Positions 6,858 through 15,917 of a stretch of 64,000 nucleotides of DNA are shown piece by piece. The position numbers were made by a program, and so were the translations under genes. Within the stretch, counting starts at the first letter, position 1. Each line of letters opens with the position of its first letter. Where the stretch lies: contig NZ_CP007445.1 of assembly GCF_000599985.1 (NCBI RefSeq), forward strand, positions 1,798,001-1,862,000. The letters are read 5' to 3'. This DNA comes from Gilliamella apicola (GTDB lineage: Bacteria > Pseudomonadota > Gammaproteobacteria > Enterobacterales > Orbaceae). The notes under the pieces were generated by a model. That model did no database searches, had not been told where the DNA came from, and saw only the letters and a list, made by a program, of their open reading frames with translations.

Positions 6858-7778
6858 ATGAATACCAAAAAAAAATTACTATTGAGCACATTAGCTGCAC
6901 TTGTCTTAGGATTAACGGGTTGTCAATCTTCCATGACAGTTACTACCGATAATAATCAATCAGTTGTAGTACCAAAATCACCAAGTAAAGTTGTCGTAAT
7001 GAACTATGGTGCACTAGACACTTTAGACGCTTTAGGTAAAGGTTCAATTGTTGCAGGTGCGCCTCTTTCTGTTCTGCCTTCTTATCTTCAGCAGTATAAA
7101 AATACAACTATTGCTGATACCGGTAATATGAAAGAACCGAGTATAGATGCAATCAAACAAGCTAAACCACAACTTATTATCATTGATGGTCGTCAAGCCA
7201 GCAGAGCTCAAGAGTTATCTAAAATTGCACCTGTAATTAATTTAAGTGTTGATGCAAAAAACTACCTTGAATCAACTAAAAAACATATAAATGTATTAGC
7301 AGATATTACTGGCACTGAAAAAACTGCAAGTAATTTAATTCAAGCACTAGATGTAAAAATAACGCATGCTCAAACAGTTGCGCAATCAAGTTCTAAAAAA
7401 GCAATTGTTACAATCCATAATGATGGTAAAATGATTCTAATTAACGCAAGTTCAAGTGCAGCGTTGATTCATGATGTTTTAAAAGTAAAACGAGCTGTTC
7501 CATTTTTCATTCAACCAATAAATAATGGTGAAAGACCAAAACCAACTTTTATTGACAATAATTACGTCAATAATGTTAAACCCGATATCATTTATGTCGT
7601 TGACCGTAGTAAAGCAATTGGTCAGGCAGCTATGAAAGAAGATTTCTTCGATGCAAAAGTATTAGCTGAAAACAAAACTCAAGTTGTTTATTTAACACCA
7701 GATCTTTGGTACTTATCTGGTGGTGGTGCAGAAAGTTTAGATCGTCAAATTGATGAAGTTATCAATGGTCTAAAATAG
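6858..7778 (+). CDS. Siderophore ABC transporter substrate-binding lipoprotein (CeuE/FatB-like)
   Basis: This 306-residue protein has a lipoprotein signal peptide with lipobox LTGC and a class III periplasmic binding fold: SKVVVMNYGALDTLDALG, PQLIIIDGRQASRA, KPDIIYVVDRS and a C-terminal YLTPDLWYLSGGG. These fit the FatB/CeuE/YclQ group, which binds ferric catecholate or mixed siderophores. It would hand the substrate delivered by the divergent CirA-like receptor to an inner-membrane ABC transporter. No permease or ATPase gene follows; a terminator closes the gene at once, so those must be encoded elsewhere. Fur control is suggested by the intergenic sites. Confidence 0.85.
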   Translation: MNTKKKLLLSTLAALVLGLTGCQSSMTVTTDNNQSVVVPKSPSKVVVMNYGALDTLDALGKGSIVAGAPLSVLPSYLQQYKNTTIADTGNMKEPSIDAIKQAKPQLIIIDGRQASRAQELSKIAPVINLSVDAKNYLESTKKHINVLADITGTEKTASNLIQALDVKITHAQTVAQSSSKKAIVTIHNDGKMILINASSSAALIHDVLKVKRAVPFFIQPINNGERPKPTFIDNNYVNNVKPDIIYVVDRSKAIGQAAMKEDFFDAKVLAENKTQVVYLTPDLWYLSGGGAESLDRQIDEVINGLK

Positions 7779-7810
7779 GATTGTTCATGTTAATTGTTTC
7801 ACTTCCTATT

Positions 7811-7841
7811 GCCCTTACTTAATTAGTAAGGGCTTTTTTAT
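7811..7841 (+). terminator. Rho-independent terminator of the siderophore-binding protein gene
   Basis: GCCCTTACT-TAATT-AGTAAGGGC followed by TTTTTTATT; a perfect 9-bp stem about 33 bp after the stop codon. Confidence 0.95.
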
Positions 7842-8539
7842 TAGGTAGCTATTTTAATTATGTTCATTACTGTTCTTATTATTTAATCTAATGCTTTGTA
7901 ATGCTATAAATCTTGCTCAAAATATTAAGTGAATTAAAAATAGTACAAAGATTACTATTTTATGGCAGATTATTTGGCACTCAAATAATACTAAGACAAA
8001 AGTTTAGATTATGGATGAAATAATTAAACCATCAAAATAAACTCTTTTTATCATAAATTAATTTTTCAACCACAAATAATCTATTTACTTCTATTAGTAC
8101 TTCAACCTACAAGTGGTCTTTTTTAATATCTTTAAAAAATACGATTTTTATATTATGCTTTTAATTTCTTAAAATAAGTAATTTATTAAATGAGCTTAAA
8201 AAATAGTAAGTTTATACTATACTCCAATTACAATATCATACCTTAAAATATAATCTATTGACTTTATCTTCTGGTACAATATAAATCCATAACGAAAATT
8301 AAAGAGACTGATCCTTAAGTCCCTATTGAAGATAAATTATAATATGCTTTATATGGTTAACGGGCATGATAAAGATTTACCTTTAATAATTTTATTTTAT
8401 ATATTCATAACAACCTAAAAATTTTTATTAGCATCAATTTAAATATGTTAAAATGCTCGCCTATTGTCTAAATCTAAACTGAAAGATTTTTAGATTCTCG
8501 AGAAATACCTCAATAAATTTTAAAATTATTACAAATACT
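7842..8539. other. Long A+T-rich intergenic region before rimO
   Basis: About 700 bp without a recognisable gene on either strand. It holds a candidate promoter at 8258-8285 and, close to rimO, an 8-bp inverted repeat (AATCTAAA at 8471-8478, TTTAGATT at 8489-8496) of unknown meaning. Confidence 0.5.
8258..8285 (+). promoter_or_regulatory. Candidate sigma-70 promoter for rimO-mdtK
   Basis: TTGACT, a 16-bp gap, then TATAAA. If used, it would give a leader of about 250 nt before rimO. Because the region is very A+T-rich, chance matches are likely. Confidence 0.3.
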
Positions 8540-9862
8540 ATGAATATATCATCCCCAACAATTGGATTTGTGAGCCTTGGTTGTCCTAAAAATTTGGTTG
8601 ACTCAGAGCGAATATTAACAGAACTGCGTACCCAAGGTTATCAAGTGGTACCTACTTATGAAAATGCTGATCTGGTGATTGTTAACACTTGTGGATTTAT
8701 TGACAGCGCTGTACAAGAATCGCTTGAAGCCATTGGCGAAGCTCTTAATGAAAATGGTAAAGTGATTGTTACCGGTTGTCTTGGCGCTAAAGAAGATCAG
8801 ATCCGTAGCGTACATCCAAAAGTACTTGAAATTTCTGGCCCCCATAGTTACGAAGCAGTATTAAGTCATGTGAATAAATATGCGCCAAAACCAGCATATA
8901 ATCCATTCACCAGCTTAGTACCAGAGCAAGGGATAAAATTAACACCTAAACACTATGCATACTTAAAAATCTCAGAAGGTTGTAATCATAGTTGTACATT
9001 TTGCATCATTCCTTCTTTACGTGGGGAGATGGTTAGTCGCCCTATCGGTAATGTACTTGATGAAGCAAAACGATTAGTTGACAGCGGAGTGAAAGAACTT
9101 TTAGTTATCGCACAAGATACCTCAGCTTATGGTATTGATATCAAAAATCGCACCAACTTTTGGAATGGTATGCCTTTAAAAACCAATATCCAAACACTTT
9201 GTGAACAATTATCCAGTCTTGGTATCTGGGTAAGATTACATTATATGTACCCATATCCAAGTATAGATGACTTAATACCATTAATGGCAGAAGGAAAAAT
9301 CTTACCTTATTTAGATGTTCCTTTACAGCATGCTAGCCCAACAGTTTTAAAATCAATGAAACGTCCTGGGACAATTGAAAGAACGCTTGAACGAATTCAA
9401 CAGTGGCGTGAAATTTGTCCAGAAATTACTCTGCGTTCAACTTTTATTGTAGGTTATCCAGGGGAAACTGAACAAGATTTTGAATTACTGCTCGACTTTT
9501 TAGAAAAAGCTCAATTAGATCGCGTTGGCTGTTTTCCTTACAGTCCCGTTGAAGGTGCAGCAGCAAATGAATTAGCTAACCAAGTGCCTGACGAAATTAA
9601 ACAACAACGATTTGATAGGTTTATGCAGTTGCAGCAAAAGATATCAATGCAAAAATTACAAGCTAAAATAGGGAAAACATTAGCAGTAATTATTGATGAA
9701 GTCGATGACGAAGGTGCAATAGGACGTAGTATGGCTGATGCGCCTGAAATTGACGGTGTTGTATATTTAAATGAAGAAAAAGATGTTAAAGTCGGGGACA
9801 TTGTTCAAGTCATCATTGAGCATTCTGATGAATATGACTTATGGGGAACGATTAAACGGTAA
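8540..9862 (+). CDS. rimO: Ribosomal protein S12 methylthiotransferase RimO
   Basis: A radical-SAM enzyme that adds a methylthio group to the conserved Asp of ribosomal protein S12. All three domains are present in 440 residues: an N-terminal UPF0004 domain ([39 protein letters not shown]) supplying three cluster cysteines, a radical-SAM core with CNHSCTFC, and a C-terminal TRAM domain ([13 protein letters not shown] to EYDLWG). Length and sequence match E. coli RimO (441 residues). The next gene, mdtK, begins six bases after the stop, so the two are probably co-transcribed. Confidence 0.98.
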   Translation: MNISSPTIGFVSLGCPKNLVDSERILTELRTQGYQVVPTYENADLVIVNTCGFIDSAVQESLEAIGEALNENGKVIVTGCLGAKEDQIRSVHPKVLEISGPHSYEAVLSHVNKYAPKPAYNPFTSLVPEQGIKLTPKHYAYLKISEGCNHSCTFCIIPSLRGEMVSRPIGNVLDEAKRLVDSGVKELLVIAQDTSAYGIDIKNRTNFWNGMPLKTNIQTLCEQLSSLGIWVRLHYMYPYPSIDDLIPLMAEGKILPYLDVPLQHASPTVLKSMKRPGTIERTLERIQQWREICPEITLRSTFIVGYPGETEQDFELLLDFLEKAQLDRVGCFPYSPVEGAAANELANQVPDEIKQQRFDRFMQLQQKISMQKLQAKIGKTLAVIIDEVDDEGAIGRSMADAPEIDGVVYLNEEKDVKVGDIVQVIIEHSDEYDLWGTIKR

Positions 9863-9868
9863 TAGATC

Positions 9869-11257
9869 ATGAAACAACATTATAAACATGAAATAAAAAA
9901 TCTTGGTAAATTAGCTGTGCCAGTACTTATTGCACAAGTATCACAAACAGCCATCACTTTTGTTGATACCATTATGGCAGGACATTACAGTAAAACAGCA
10001 TTATCTGGTGTTGCCATCGCTGTATCAATTTGGTTACCAACAGTCTTGTTTGGACAGGGGCTACTAACTGTTCTAACTCCAATTATTGCCAACTTAAATG
10101 GTGCAGCTAAACGAGATCAAATTGCTAATCATACACGCCAAGGTGTAGTGATCGCCCTGTTTTTATCTGTGTTAATAATGTTGATTTTATATCATTCAGA
10201 CCAATTAATCGGTTTACGAAGTTCCGCTGATCACCCTATTGATCCCGAAATGATGGCTGTGGCCGTAAAGTTTTTACGAGCGATAATGTGGGGAGTACCA
10301 GCATTCTTGCTGTTTTTAGTTTATCGCAATCAATGTGAAGGATTGTCTAATACTAAACCAGCTATGGTGATAATATTCATAGCATTACTTGCTAATATTC
10401 CAATTAATTATGTTTTGATTTATGGCAAGTTAGGATTACCTGCTTTTGGTGGTGTTGGTTGTGGTATTACTGCCGCCATAATTTTTTGGCTAATGTTTGG
10501 CTTAATCCGCTTATATACCTTAACTACTGCAAGTCAACGAGATATTCGAGAAACCCAATTGACTAAATTGGTTGATTTTAAAGTAATCAAAAATATCGTT
10601 ATGCTTGGTATGCCTTTAGCATTAGCTTACTTTTTCGAAATGAGCTTATTTGCTATGATAGCTTTACTTATTGCTCCACTTGGCCAAGTAACTGTTGCTG
10701 CTCATCAGATTATCTTTACTATCAGCAGTCTAACTTTTGCAATACCACTATCTTTAGGTGTAGCATCAAGTATCCGAGTAGGTTTTTTACTGGGCAATAA
10801 AAAACCATCATTAGCAAAACAAACTGCTTATGTCAGCTTGGCGATATCGTTAGCGATTGCGGTGGTTGTAGCATTAATACTGGTTGTTTTTAGATCGCCA
10901 ATTATTAATATATTTACAGGAGAAGCAGATGTAATTACTATTTGCTTGCAACTTATAATTTTACTCGCAATTTATCAAGCTTTTGATTATCTACAGGTTG
11001 TAGCAAGCAATGTATTACGCGGTTATAAAGATACGAAAAGTATTTTTTACATCACTCTTATCTCTTATTGGGGCGTTGGTCTACCAGTTGGATATATTTT
11101 AGGACTAACCGATTTAATCATGCAGCCAATAGGCGCTGCAGGTTTTTGGATTGGAATTATATTAGGATTGGCAGTCGCAGCATTCTTACTTATTGCTAGA
11201 ATGATCTATATCCAAAAACAGCCACAAGAAATAATTTTAAATAAATCTTCAAGATAA
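9869..11257 (+). CDS. mdtK: MATE family multidrug efflux protein (MdtK/NorM)
   Basis: This 462-residue inner-membrane protein has the twelve hydrophobic segments of MATE exporters in two similar halves. It begins with the typical ELxxLAxPxxIAQ-type segment (KNLGKLAVPVLIAQVSQ) and AxTFVDTIMAG. Length and sequence agree with NorM/MdtK, sodium- or proton-driven exporters of cationic drugs. It follows rimO by six bases. Substrates cannot be read from sequence. Confidence 0.92.
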   Translation: MKQHYKHEIKNLGKLAVPVLIAQVSQTAITFVDTIMAGHYSKTALSGVAIAVSIWLPTVLFGQGLLTVLTPIIANLNGAAKRDQIANHTRQGVVIALFLSVLIMLILYHSDQLIGLRSSADHPIDPEMMAVAVKFLRAIMWGVPAFLLFLVYRNQCEGLSNTKPAMVIIFIALLANIPINYVLIYGKLGLPAFGGVGCGITAAIIFWLMFGLIRLYTLTTASQRDIRETQLTKLVDFKVIKNIVMLGMPLALAYFFEMSLFAMIALLIAPLGQVTVAAHQIIFTISSLTFAIPLSLGVASSIRVGFLLGNKKPSLAKQTAYVSLAISLAIAVVVALILVVFRSPIINIFTGEADVITICLQLIILLAIYQAFDYLQVVASNVLRGYKDTKSIFYITLISYWGVGLPVGYILGLTDLIMQPIGAAGFWIGIILGLAVAAFLLIARMIYIQKQPQEIILNKSSR

Positions 11258-11271
11258 TATATAACATGAAA

Positions 11272-11319
11272 AGGATTAATATAATTTTTGTTTCAATTAT
11301 ACAAAAATATGTTAATCCT
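11272..11319. repeat. Long imperfect inverted repeat after mdtK
   Basis: AGGATTAA and TTAATCCT flank a partly paired centre (TTTTTG … CAAAAA), giving a 48-bp hairpin just after mdtK. No T-run follows on the plus strand, so it is not a classic terminator. The rest of 11320-11790 holds nothing I can support. Confidence 0.5.
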
Positions 11320-11790
11320 ATAATCATTATAGACGTCTTGCTGTTTTATCAAAAGTAGAAGCATTGCTATGTTGGTAAACCTAGTGAAACTAAATTTCAT
11401 TGATTTTATTTTATCAATATCTGTTTTTTTCATTAGCAAATAAGCTCGCCCGACAGCTACTCCAAATGAACCATTTTTAGCATATATTTTAGAACTCATA
11501 TATAAAAACGTTTTTAGGCATTTTAATTGGTATTATGAATTATTCAGGCATATGAGGTTCGTTTTTAGACGCATGATTTGTTGGATATTCAAACGGTTTT
11601 ACTGATACTTCAAACAATTATTATATAATAACAAATAACCCTAATATATTATTTTTTAATTAAATAACTGCTATCTAAATGTGTAATGATTATTTATGTT
11701 CATTTTAAATAAGTATAAGTTGATTAAAATTAGATTATTAATATAATTTTGCAGCTTATAAATTGGTTGTTTTAAAATGGATTTGTTTTT

Positions 11791-13353
11791 GTGATATTTA
11801 TAAAAAGAAAACTATTTACACATATTGTTTGCATTTGTCTCTCAATAGCATTGTTTTACCTATTAGGTTATGAAAAAAGATTTGATAGAGTATTACTTAC
11901 TTATTTTTCTCTAATTTTTTTAGCTAGATTCACACTATTTCGTTTCTTTTTTGGGGCGATATTTGTCATTGCATCAGTTTATTTCCCGATAGGATTTTAT
12001 TATGGAAGTCCAAACGTTGCAGTTATCAGTGCGGTATCAGAAACCGATTTTGATGAAGTATTAGAATTCTTTAATCAATTACCTATTTATCTTTATTTTA
12101 TTCCAATTGTCCTCATAATTTTATTTATATATATATTTTATAAAGTTAAATTTCCAACAGTTAATAACAAATATTTTATCATTTTGTTTTTGGTATTATG
12201 TTGTTATAAACCAATCAAAATATTTTTTAAAAGTCAGACTTCTTCAATTCCAACAATTTTAGTTCAAAATTTTAAATATCCGCCTTTTGAATTTTGCGTC
12301 GATTTATATTCAAGCTATAAGTTATACACAACAGAGAAACAAGAGCAACTTAAACAAATTGAAAAAACTAATACAATCCCTATTGTTTCAGTAAATCCTA
12401 AATATAAAACCTATGTTATTATCATCGGTGAAAGTGTTCGTAAAGATTATTTGAGCGCTTATGGATTCAAATATGATAATACTCCTTTTACAAATGAACA
12501 TGCCTCACTAATTTGGGATGGATTAATTGCTCCGGCATCAAATACTCAATCATCAATTCCTCATTTAATTAGTCAATCTATTTATTTAGATAATAAAGAA
12601 GTTAATGCACAAATAAACAATAATATTATTACTATTGCAAATGATGCTGGATTTGATACCTACTGGCTTTCGAACCAAGGCCAATTAGGTAGAATAGAAA
12701 TAACTGTGCCGAGAATTACCGCTTATAGCAAAAATATTTTCTATACTAAAAAAGGGGAATATAACGGTAAATCGTCTCGAGGTAAATACGATACCTTACT
12801 TTTACCTGAACTAGATAACTTATTAGCAGAAAAGCATGACAAACCAAAACTTATTGTTATGCATTTAATTGGTTCCCATCCGCATTTTTGTAAAAGATTA
12901 CAGTTTGATGTGCAATTTGATCTCAATAATAAAAATATATCATGTTATGTCAGTAGTATCAAAGAAACGGACGATTTTATAAAATCAACAATAGAGATAT
13001 TAAAACGACATAATGAAGATTATTCTGTGGTTTACTTTGCTGATCATGGGCTTTCTCATACTGAACAATACCAAGATTTAAGACATAATTGGGAAAAACA
13101 AAATAGTTATCAAGTACCATTAATATTTTTTGATTCAGCAGCAAATAATCATATTAAAATCAATAAACAAATTTCAGGATATCAATTCGTTTATTTATTA
13201 AGTCATTGGATGGGAATAAAATTAAATATTCAACATGATTATATGCAATATGATTTGATGGATATACCTGAACAAAAAAATATTCAAATTAAAGATTGGA
13301 ATAATAAGCTATTTCCATTTAATGATTTGAAAAAAGATCCTAATCCATATTAA
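11791..13353 (+). CDS. Phosphoethanolamine transferase, EptA/OpgE/CptA-like (sulfatase fold)
   Basis: This 520-residue protein has about four to five N-terminal membrane helices (roughly residues 8-145) and a periplasmic alkaline-phosphatase-like domain. Metal and catalytic motifs are visible: IIGESVRKDYLSAYG with E214, the nucleophile region SNTQSSIPHL where T252 aligns with the EptA threonine, HLIGSHPHF, and YFADHGLSH. Enzymes of this family move phosphoethanolamine from phosphatidylethanolamine to lipid A, LPS core or periplasmic glucans; which acceptor is used is not clear. No ATG is available near the N-terminus in frame; GTG 11791 is the likely start. A strong terminator follows. Confidence 0.85.
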   Translation: MIFIKRKLFTHIVCICLSIALFYLLGYEKRFDRVLLTYFSLIFLARFTLFRFFFGAIFVIASVYFPIGFYYGSPNVAVISAVSETDFDEVLEFFNQLPIYLYFIPIVLIILFIYIFYKVKFPTVNNKYFIILFLVLCCYKPIKIFFKSQTSSIPTILVQNFKYPPFEFCVDLYSSYKLYTTEKQEQLKQIEKTNTIPIVSVNPKYKTYVIIIGESVRKDYLSAYGFKYDNTPFTNEHASLIWDGLIAPASNTQSSIPHLISQSIYLDNKEVNAQINNNIITIANDAGFDTYWLSNQGQLGRIEITVPRITAYSKNIFYTKKGEYNGKSSRGKYDTLLLPELDNLLAEKHDKPKLIVMHLIGSHPHFCKRLQFDVQFDLNNKNISCYVSSIKETDDFIKSTIEILKRHNEDYSVVYFADHGLSHTEQYQDLRHNWEKQNSYQVPLIFFDSAANNHIKINKQISGYQFVYLLSHWMGIKLNIQHDYMQYDLMDIPEQKNIQIKDWNNKLFPFNDLKKDPNPY

Positions 13354-13382
13354 AGAATTAATTTTTGACTAAAAACATCATA

Positions 13383-13412
13383 CCATCACTAAATTACTAG
13401 TGATGGTTTTTT
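13383..13412 (+). terminator. Rho-independent terminator of the phosphoethanolamine transferase
   Basis: CCATCACTA-AATTAC-TAGTGATGG followed by TTTTTT; a perfect 9-bp stem about 30 bp after the stop codon. Confidence 0.95.
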
Positions 13413-13465
13413 AAATTTAGTTTAATTCAAAATAACAATATCGCTAAAAATCAATAAATAACCAA

Positions 13466-13825
13466 TCAACTAAAATCAAAACAAATGTTATCACCAATAT
13501 TCAATTTTGGAAAAACATCTGGTTCAACTTGTATTGCACCAGGCAGAATGTCATTATCACTTTGTTTAAAATAAATAGAAATATGTCCCAATTCTTCGAA
13601 GTTTTTATTTGCCTCGCTGCCAACTTGTTTAATAATATATTTATGTTCACCTAACATAAATTCTTTACCTTCAACCAATGTTTGGTTTGGCTTTTTATGA
13701 AATTCATGTATTACACAAATTTCCTTTAAATCAGGTGTTGCCATTGGACCAAATAAAATGATAACTTTTTCTTCTTCAAATTCGGGAACAATAGACCCAA
13801 TTTCAGTAATGACACTTCTTGACAT
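13466..13825 (-). CDS. srlB: PTS glucitol/sorbitol-type IIA component
   Basis: This 119-residue cytoplasmic phosphocarrier is the last gene of the polyol PTS operon. It follows the SrlB/GutA family along its length: a conserved His in EICVIHEFHKKP (H40, likely phosphorylation site), then FMLGEHKYIIKQVGSEANKNFEELGHISIYF and a GDNICFDF C-terminus. It accepts phosphate from HPr and passes it to the IIB domain encoded by the gene 18 bp upstream. The substrate may not be sorbitol, given the unusual oxidoreductase in the same operon. Confidence 0.9.
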   Translation of the reverse strand: MSRSVITEIGSIVPEFEEEKVIILFGPMATPDLKEICVIHEFHKKPNQTLVEGKEFMLGEHKYIIKQVGSEANKNFEELGHISIYFKQSDNDILPGAIQVEPDVFPKLNIGDNICFDFS

Positions 13826-13843
13826 ATTTACCTCTTTTATAAT

Positions 13844-14872
13844 TTAGTACATTCCAATACTCATAACCCATGCAACAATAACAGCCAATATTCCAGTTAT
13901 CATTCGACTATACAATACTGCTGGTACCCCAATTTGAACTGTTTGAGGTTTTGCTTCCCCTAAAGACAGTCCAACAGGAATAAAGTCACATCCAGCTTGA
14001 GCATTAATAGCAAACAATGCAGGTAATGCATAAGTAACAGGAATTGCACCAATTGCAATCTGTGAACCTATCAAGACCCCAATAACTTGAGCAATAACTG
14101 CTCCCGGTCCAAGAATTGGAGATAAAAATGGTAAGCTACAAATGAATGCAATTACCATCATACCCCATATTGAGCCAGCTAAAGGTGACAATGTTGTAGC
14201 TATTATATTACCAATACCTGTGTAATTGATAATACCTATTAGCATACTAATAAATGCCATAAAAGGTATAATATTTTTAATTAACATATCAGTCGAATCA
14301 CGACCTGCTTGATAAAAGATTCCCATTGCTTTACCAATACCTCGGGATAATTTAATCAATAAGCCTTCTTTTTGATTTTGACGATGTTCACTCTTTATTT
14401 GTGCATATTTTTCTTTGAATTTTTCGCGATCCAGAACTGGATCTTCAGACGTTTGTGTTTGCTGTTGTTCATTTTGCGCAGATGCTGTTGATTGTTCATT
14501 ATGACCTTCTAATAGTTTTATGTTTTGAGGTTTAACGCCTGAAACAAAAACATCTTCAGTAATATGTTTTGCTAAAGGACCTGTTGGTGCTGATGGAATA
14601 ACATCGATAGTAGGAATTTTTTTCATTGGATAAACACCAATTCGAGCTGTTCCACCACAATCAATAATTGCGCACAGAATTTCATTTTCTGGAATTGCAT
14701 TTTTGAAACCGTCTACAGCTTCCCCACCCGAAAGTTCAGCAATTCTTTGGGCAACTGGATGAATACCACCACCTGTTACAGAAAGTATCTTATGTTTTTC
14801 AGCTGTTGGCGTTAAAGAAAAACCAGTTCCCCAGCCACCTTGGCCTTTATCAATAATAATTGTTTTATACAT
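13844..14872 (-). CDS. srlE: PTS glucitol/sorbitol-type IIBC component (SrlE-like)
   Basis: This 342-residue protein has an N-terminal IIB domain ([46 protein letters not shown] with a candidate phospho-Cys at C72), a Gln/Glu/Thr-rich linker around residues 120-150, and a C-terminal membrane domain ([15 protein letters not shown] onward, [36 protein letters not shown]). It is somewhat longer than E. coli SrlE (319), mostly because of the linker. With the IIC gene 12 bp upstream and IIA downstream it forms a complete polyol permease. Confidence 0.92.
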   Translation of the reverse strand: MYKTIIIDKGQGGWGTGFSLTPTAEKHKILSVTGGGIHPVAQRIAELSGGEAVDGFKNAIPENEILCAIIDCGGTARIGVYPMKKIPTIDVIPSAPTGPLAKHITEDVFVSGVKPQNIKLLEGHNEQSTASAQNEQQQTQTSEDPVLDREKFKEKYAQIKSEHRQNQKEGLLIKLSRGIGKAMGIFYQAGRDSTDMLIKNIIPFMAFISMLIGIINYTGIGNIIATTLSPLAGSIWGMMVIAFICSLPFLSPILGPGAVIAQVIGVLIGSQIAIGAIPVTYALPALFAINAQAGCDFIPVGLSLGEAKPQTVQIGVPAVLYSRMITGILAVIVAWVMSIGMY

Positions 14873-14884
14873 AGCGTCACTCTC

Positions 14885-15406
14885 CTACAGATTTTTTTTA
14901 CGCATCAAAAATTTAGTAATAATTTCGGTAATAACACCACGCATTAAAATAATGATAATACCAGCTAAAAAATACCGAACAGAAAGACTTGAAATGTTAT
15001 AACCTGCATTGATAACACCATTTGCAATACCTAGATATACAAATAACTCACCAGCGTTTGCATAAGGAAACATACCTGTTACAGGATGCAAAAAAGAAAC
15101 AACCGAATCATAAAAAGCCGGTTTTTGTTCTTCTTTAACAAAACGACCAAAAGTATAAGCCATTGGATTAGTCAGCATTAAAACAGACAGAATTGGCATT
15201 AAACTGTAGCGCAATAACATATTTTTGGCCGAAAATTGAATTGCCTTAGTGACTCGTTGTTCACCAATAAAAGCGATTAGAGAATATGTAAATGTTAGTA
15301 ACACAATCAAAAGCGGGACAATATCTGTCATAAACCCAACAAAAACTTTCCCACCAGCCTGAAATAACCCAATAAAATGGGTTCCAAACCACTCAATATA
15401 TTCCAT
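14885..15406 (-). CDS. srlA: PTS glucitol/sorbitol-type IIC component (SrlA-like)
   Basis: This 173-residue membrane protein of the SrlA family begins with MEYIEWFGTHFIGLFQAGGKVF and contains the conserved TNPMAYTFGRFVKEEQKPAFYDSVVSFLHPVTGMFPYANAGELF segment (about residues 98-141; only its ends need matching) and VRYFLAGIIIILMRG near the end. About three to four membrane helices. Slightly shorter than E. coli SrlA (187). It is followed within 12 bp by the IIBC gene and preceded by gutM, an order close to that of gut/srl operons. Confidence 0.92.
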   Translation of the reverse strand: MEYIEWFGTHFIGLFQAGGKVFVGFMTDIVPLLIVLLTFTYSLIAFIGEQRVTKAIQFSAKNMLLRYSLMPILSVLMLTNPMAYTFGRFVKEEQKPAFYDSVVSFLHPVTGMFPYANAGELFVYLGIANGVINAGYNISSLSVRYFLAGIIIILMRGVITEIITKFLMRKKNL

Positions 15407-15451
15407 TATTATCTCCTTTGTTGTTGTCTAGTAAGATTTTAATAAGTTAAA

Positions 15452-15838
15452 TTAAACAGGAAGTTGGTTTGTTCCCATTTTTATAATTGCTCTTTCTTCA
15501 AGAGAAAGTTTTCTAGTTTCACTTTCTTCTTTTAAATTGGTTAAAATTTGTGATAAGTGGCATCCATAGAATCTTGTTAATGGTTTAAATTTGGCAAAGA
15601 TTGATTTTCCTTTCAAAAGTTGGCATTCCTTAACCATTTTATTTTCATCTATCACCATCACCACAATTGCGCTTGAACCTAACTTTTTACGTTCAATAGA
15701 TGAATAAAGATGATAATTTTTAGAATTTGAATATTGTTGAGTGATGTTGTACATATATCTTTGATAATACCTAATTTGCATTAAACTCAATATCGACTGT
15801 AAAACAAAAACAACACTGGCGATTATTACAATATTCAT
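15452..15838 (-). CDS. srlM: GutM/SrlM-family glucitol operon activator
   Basis: This 128-residue protein has one N-terminal hydrophobic helix (IVIIASVVFVLQSILSLMQI), then a soluble region with IERKKLGSSAIVVMVIDENKMVKECQLLKGKSIFAKFKPLTRF in family order (parts near residues 47-90). It fits the GutM family, described in E. coli as an activator of the glucitol operon. The start at 15838 is chosen because GAGG lies nine bases before that ATG; an in-frame ATG at 15853 lacks a ribosome site. It lies between the oxidoreductase and the IIC gene. Confidence 0.8.
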   Translation of the reverse strand: MNIVIIASVVFVLQSILSLMQIRYYQRYMYNITQQYSNSKNYHLYSSIERKKLGSSAIVVMVIDENKMVKECQLLKGKSIFAKFKPLTRFYGCHLSQILTNLKEESETRKLSLEERAIIKMGTNQLPV

Positions 15839-15877
15839 GTTTACAAACCTCATTAAAACAACTTAACTTATAACGCT

Positions 15878-15911
15878 AAGAACTGCTGAATCTTATTACT
15901 CAGCAGTTCTT
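15878..15911. other. Intra-operon stem-loop between the oxidoreductase and gutM
   Basis: AAGAACTGCTGA and TCAGCAGTTCTT form a perfect 12-bp stem with a 10-base loop, only seven bases after the oxidoreductase stop codon. On the minus strand no T-run follows, so it is probably an mRNA-stabilising or processing hairpin that raises the level of the first gene, rather than a full terminator. Confidence 0.75.
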
Positions 15912-15917
15912 ATATTT

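Noticed and set aside
11293..11499. 68-codon minus-strand frame between mdtK and the phosphoethanolamine transferase
   Set aside because: No ribosome site, no recognisable family, and its end lies in the inverted repeat; it could be a gene remnant but I cannot support it.
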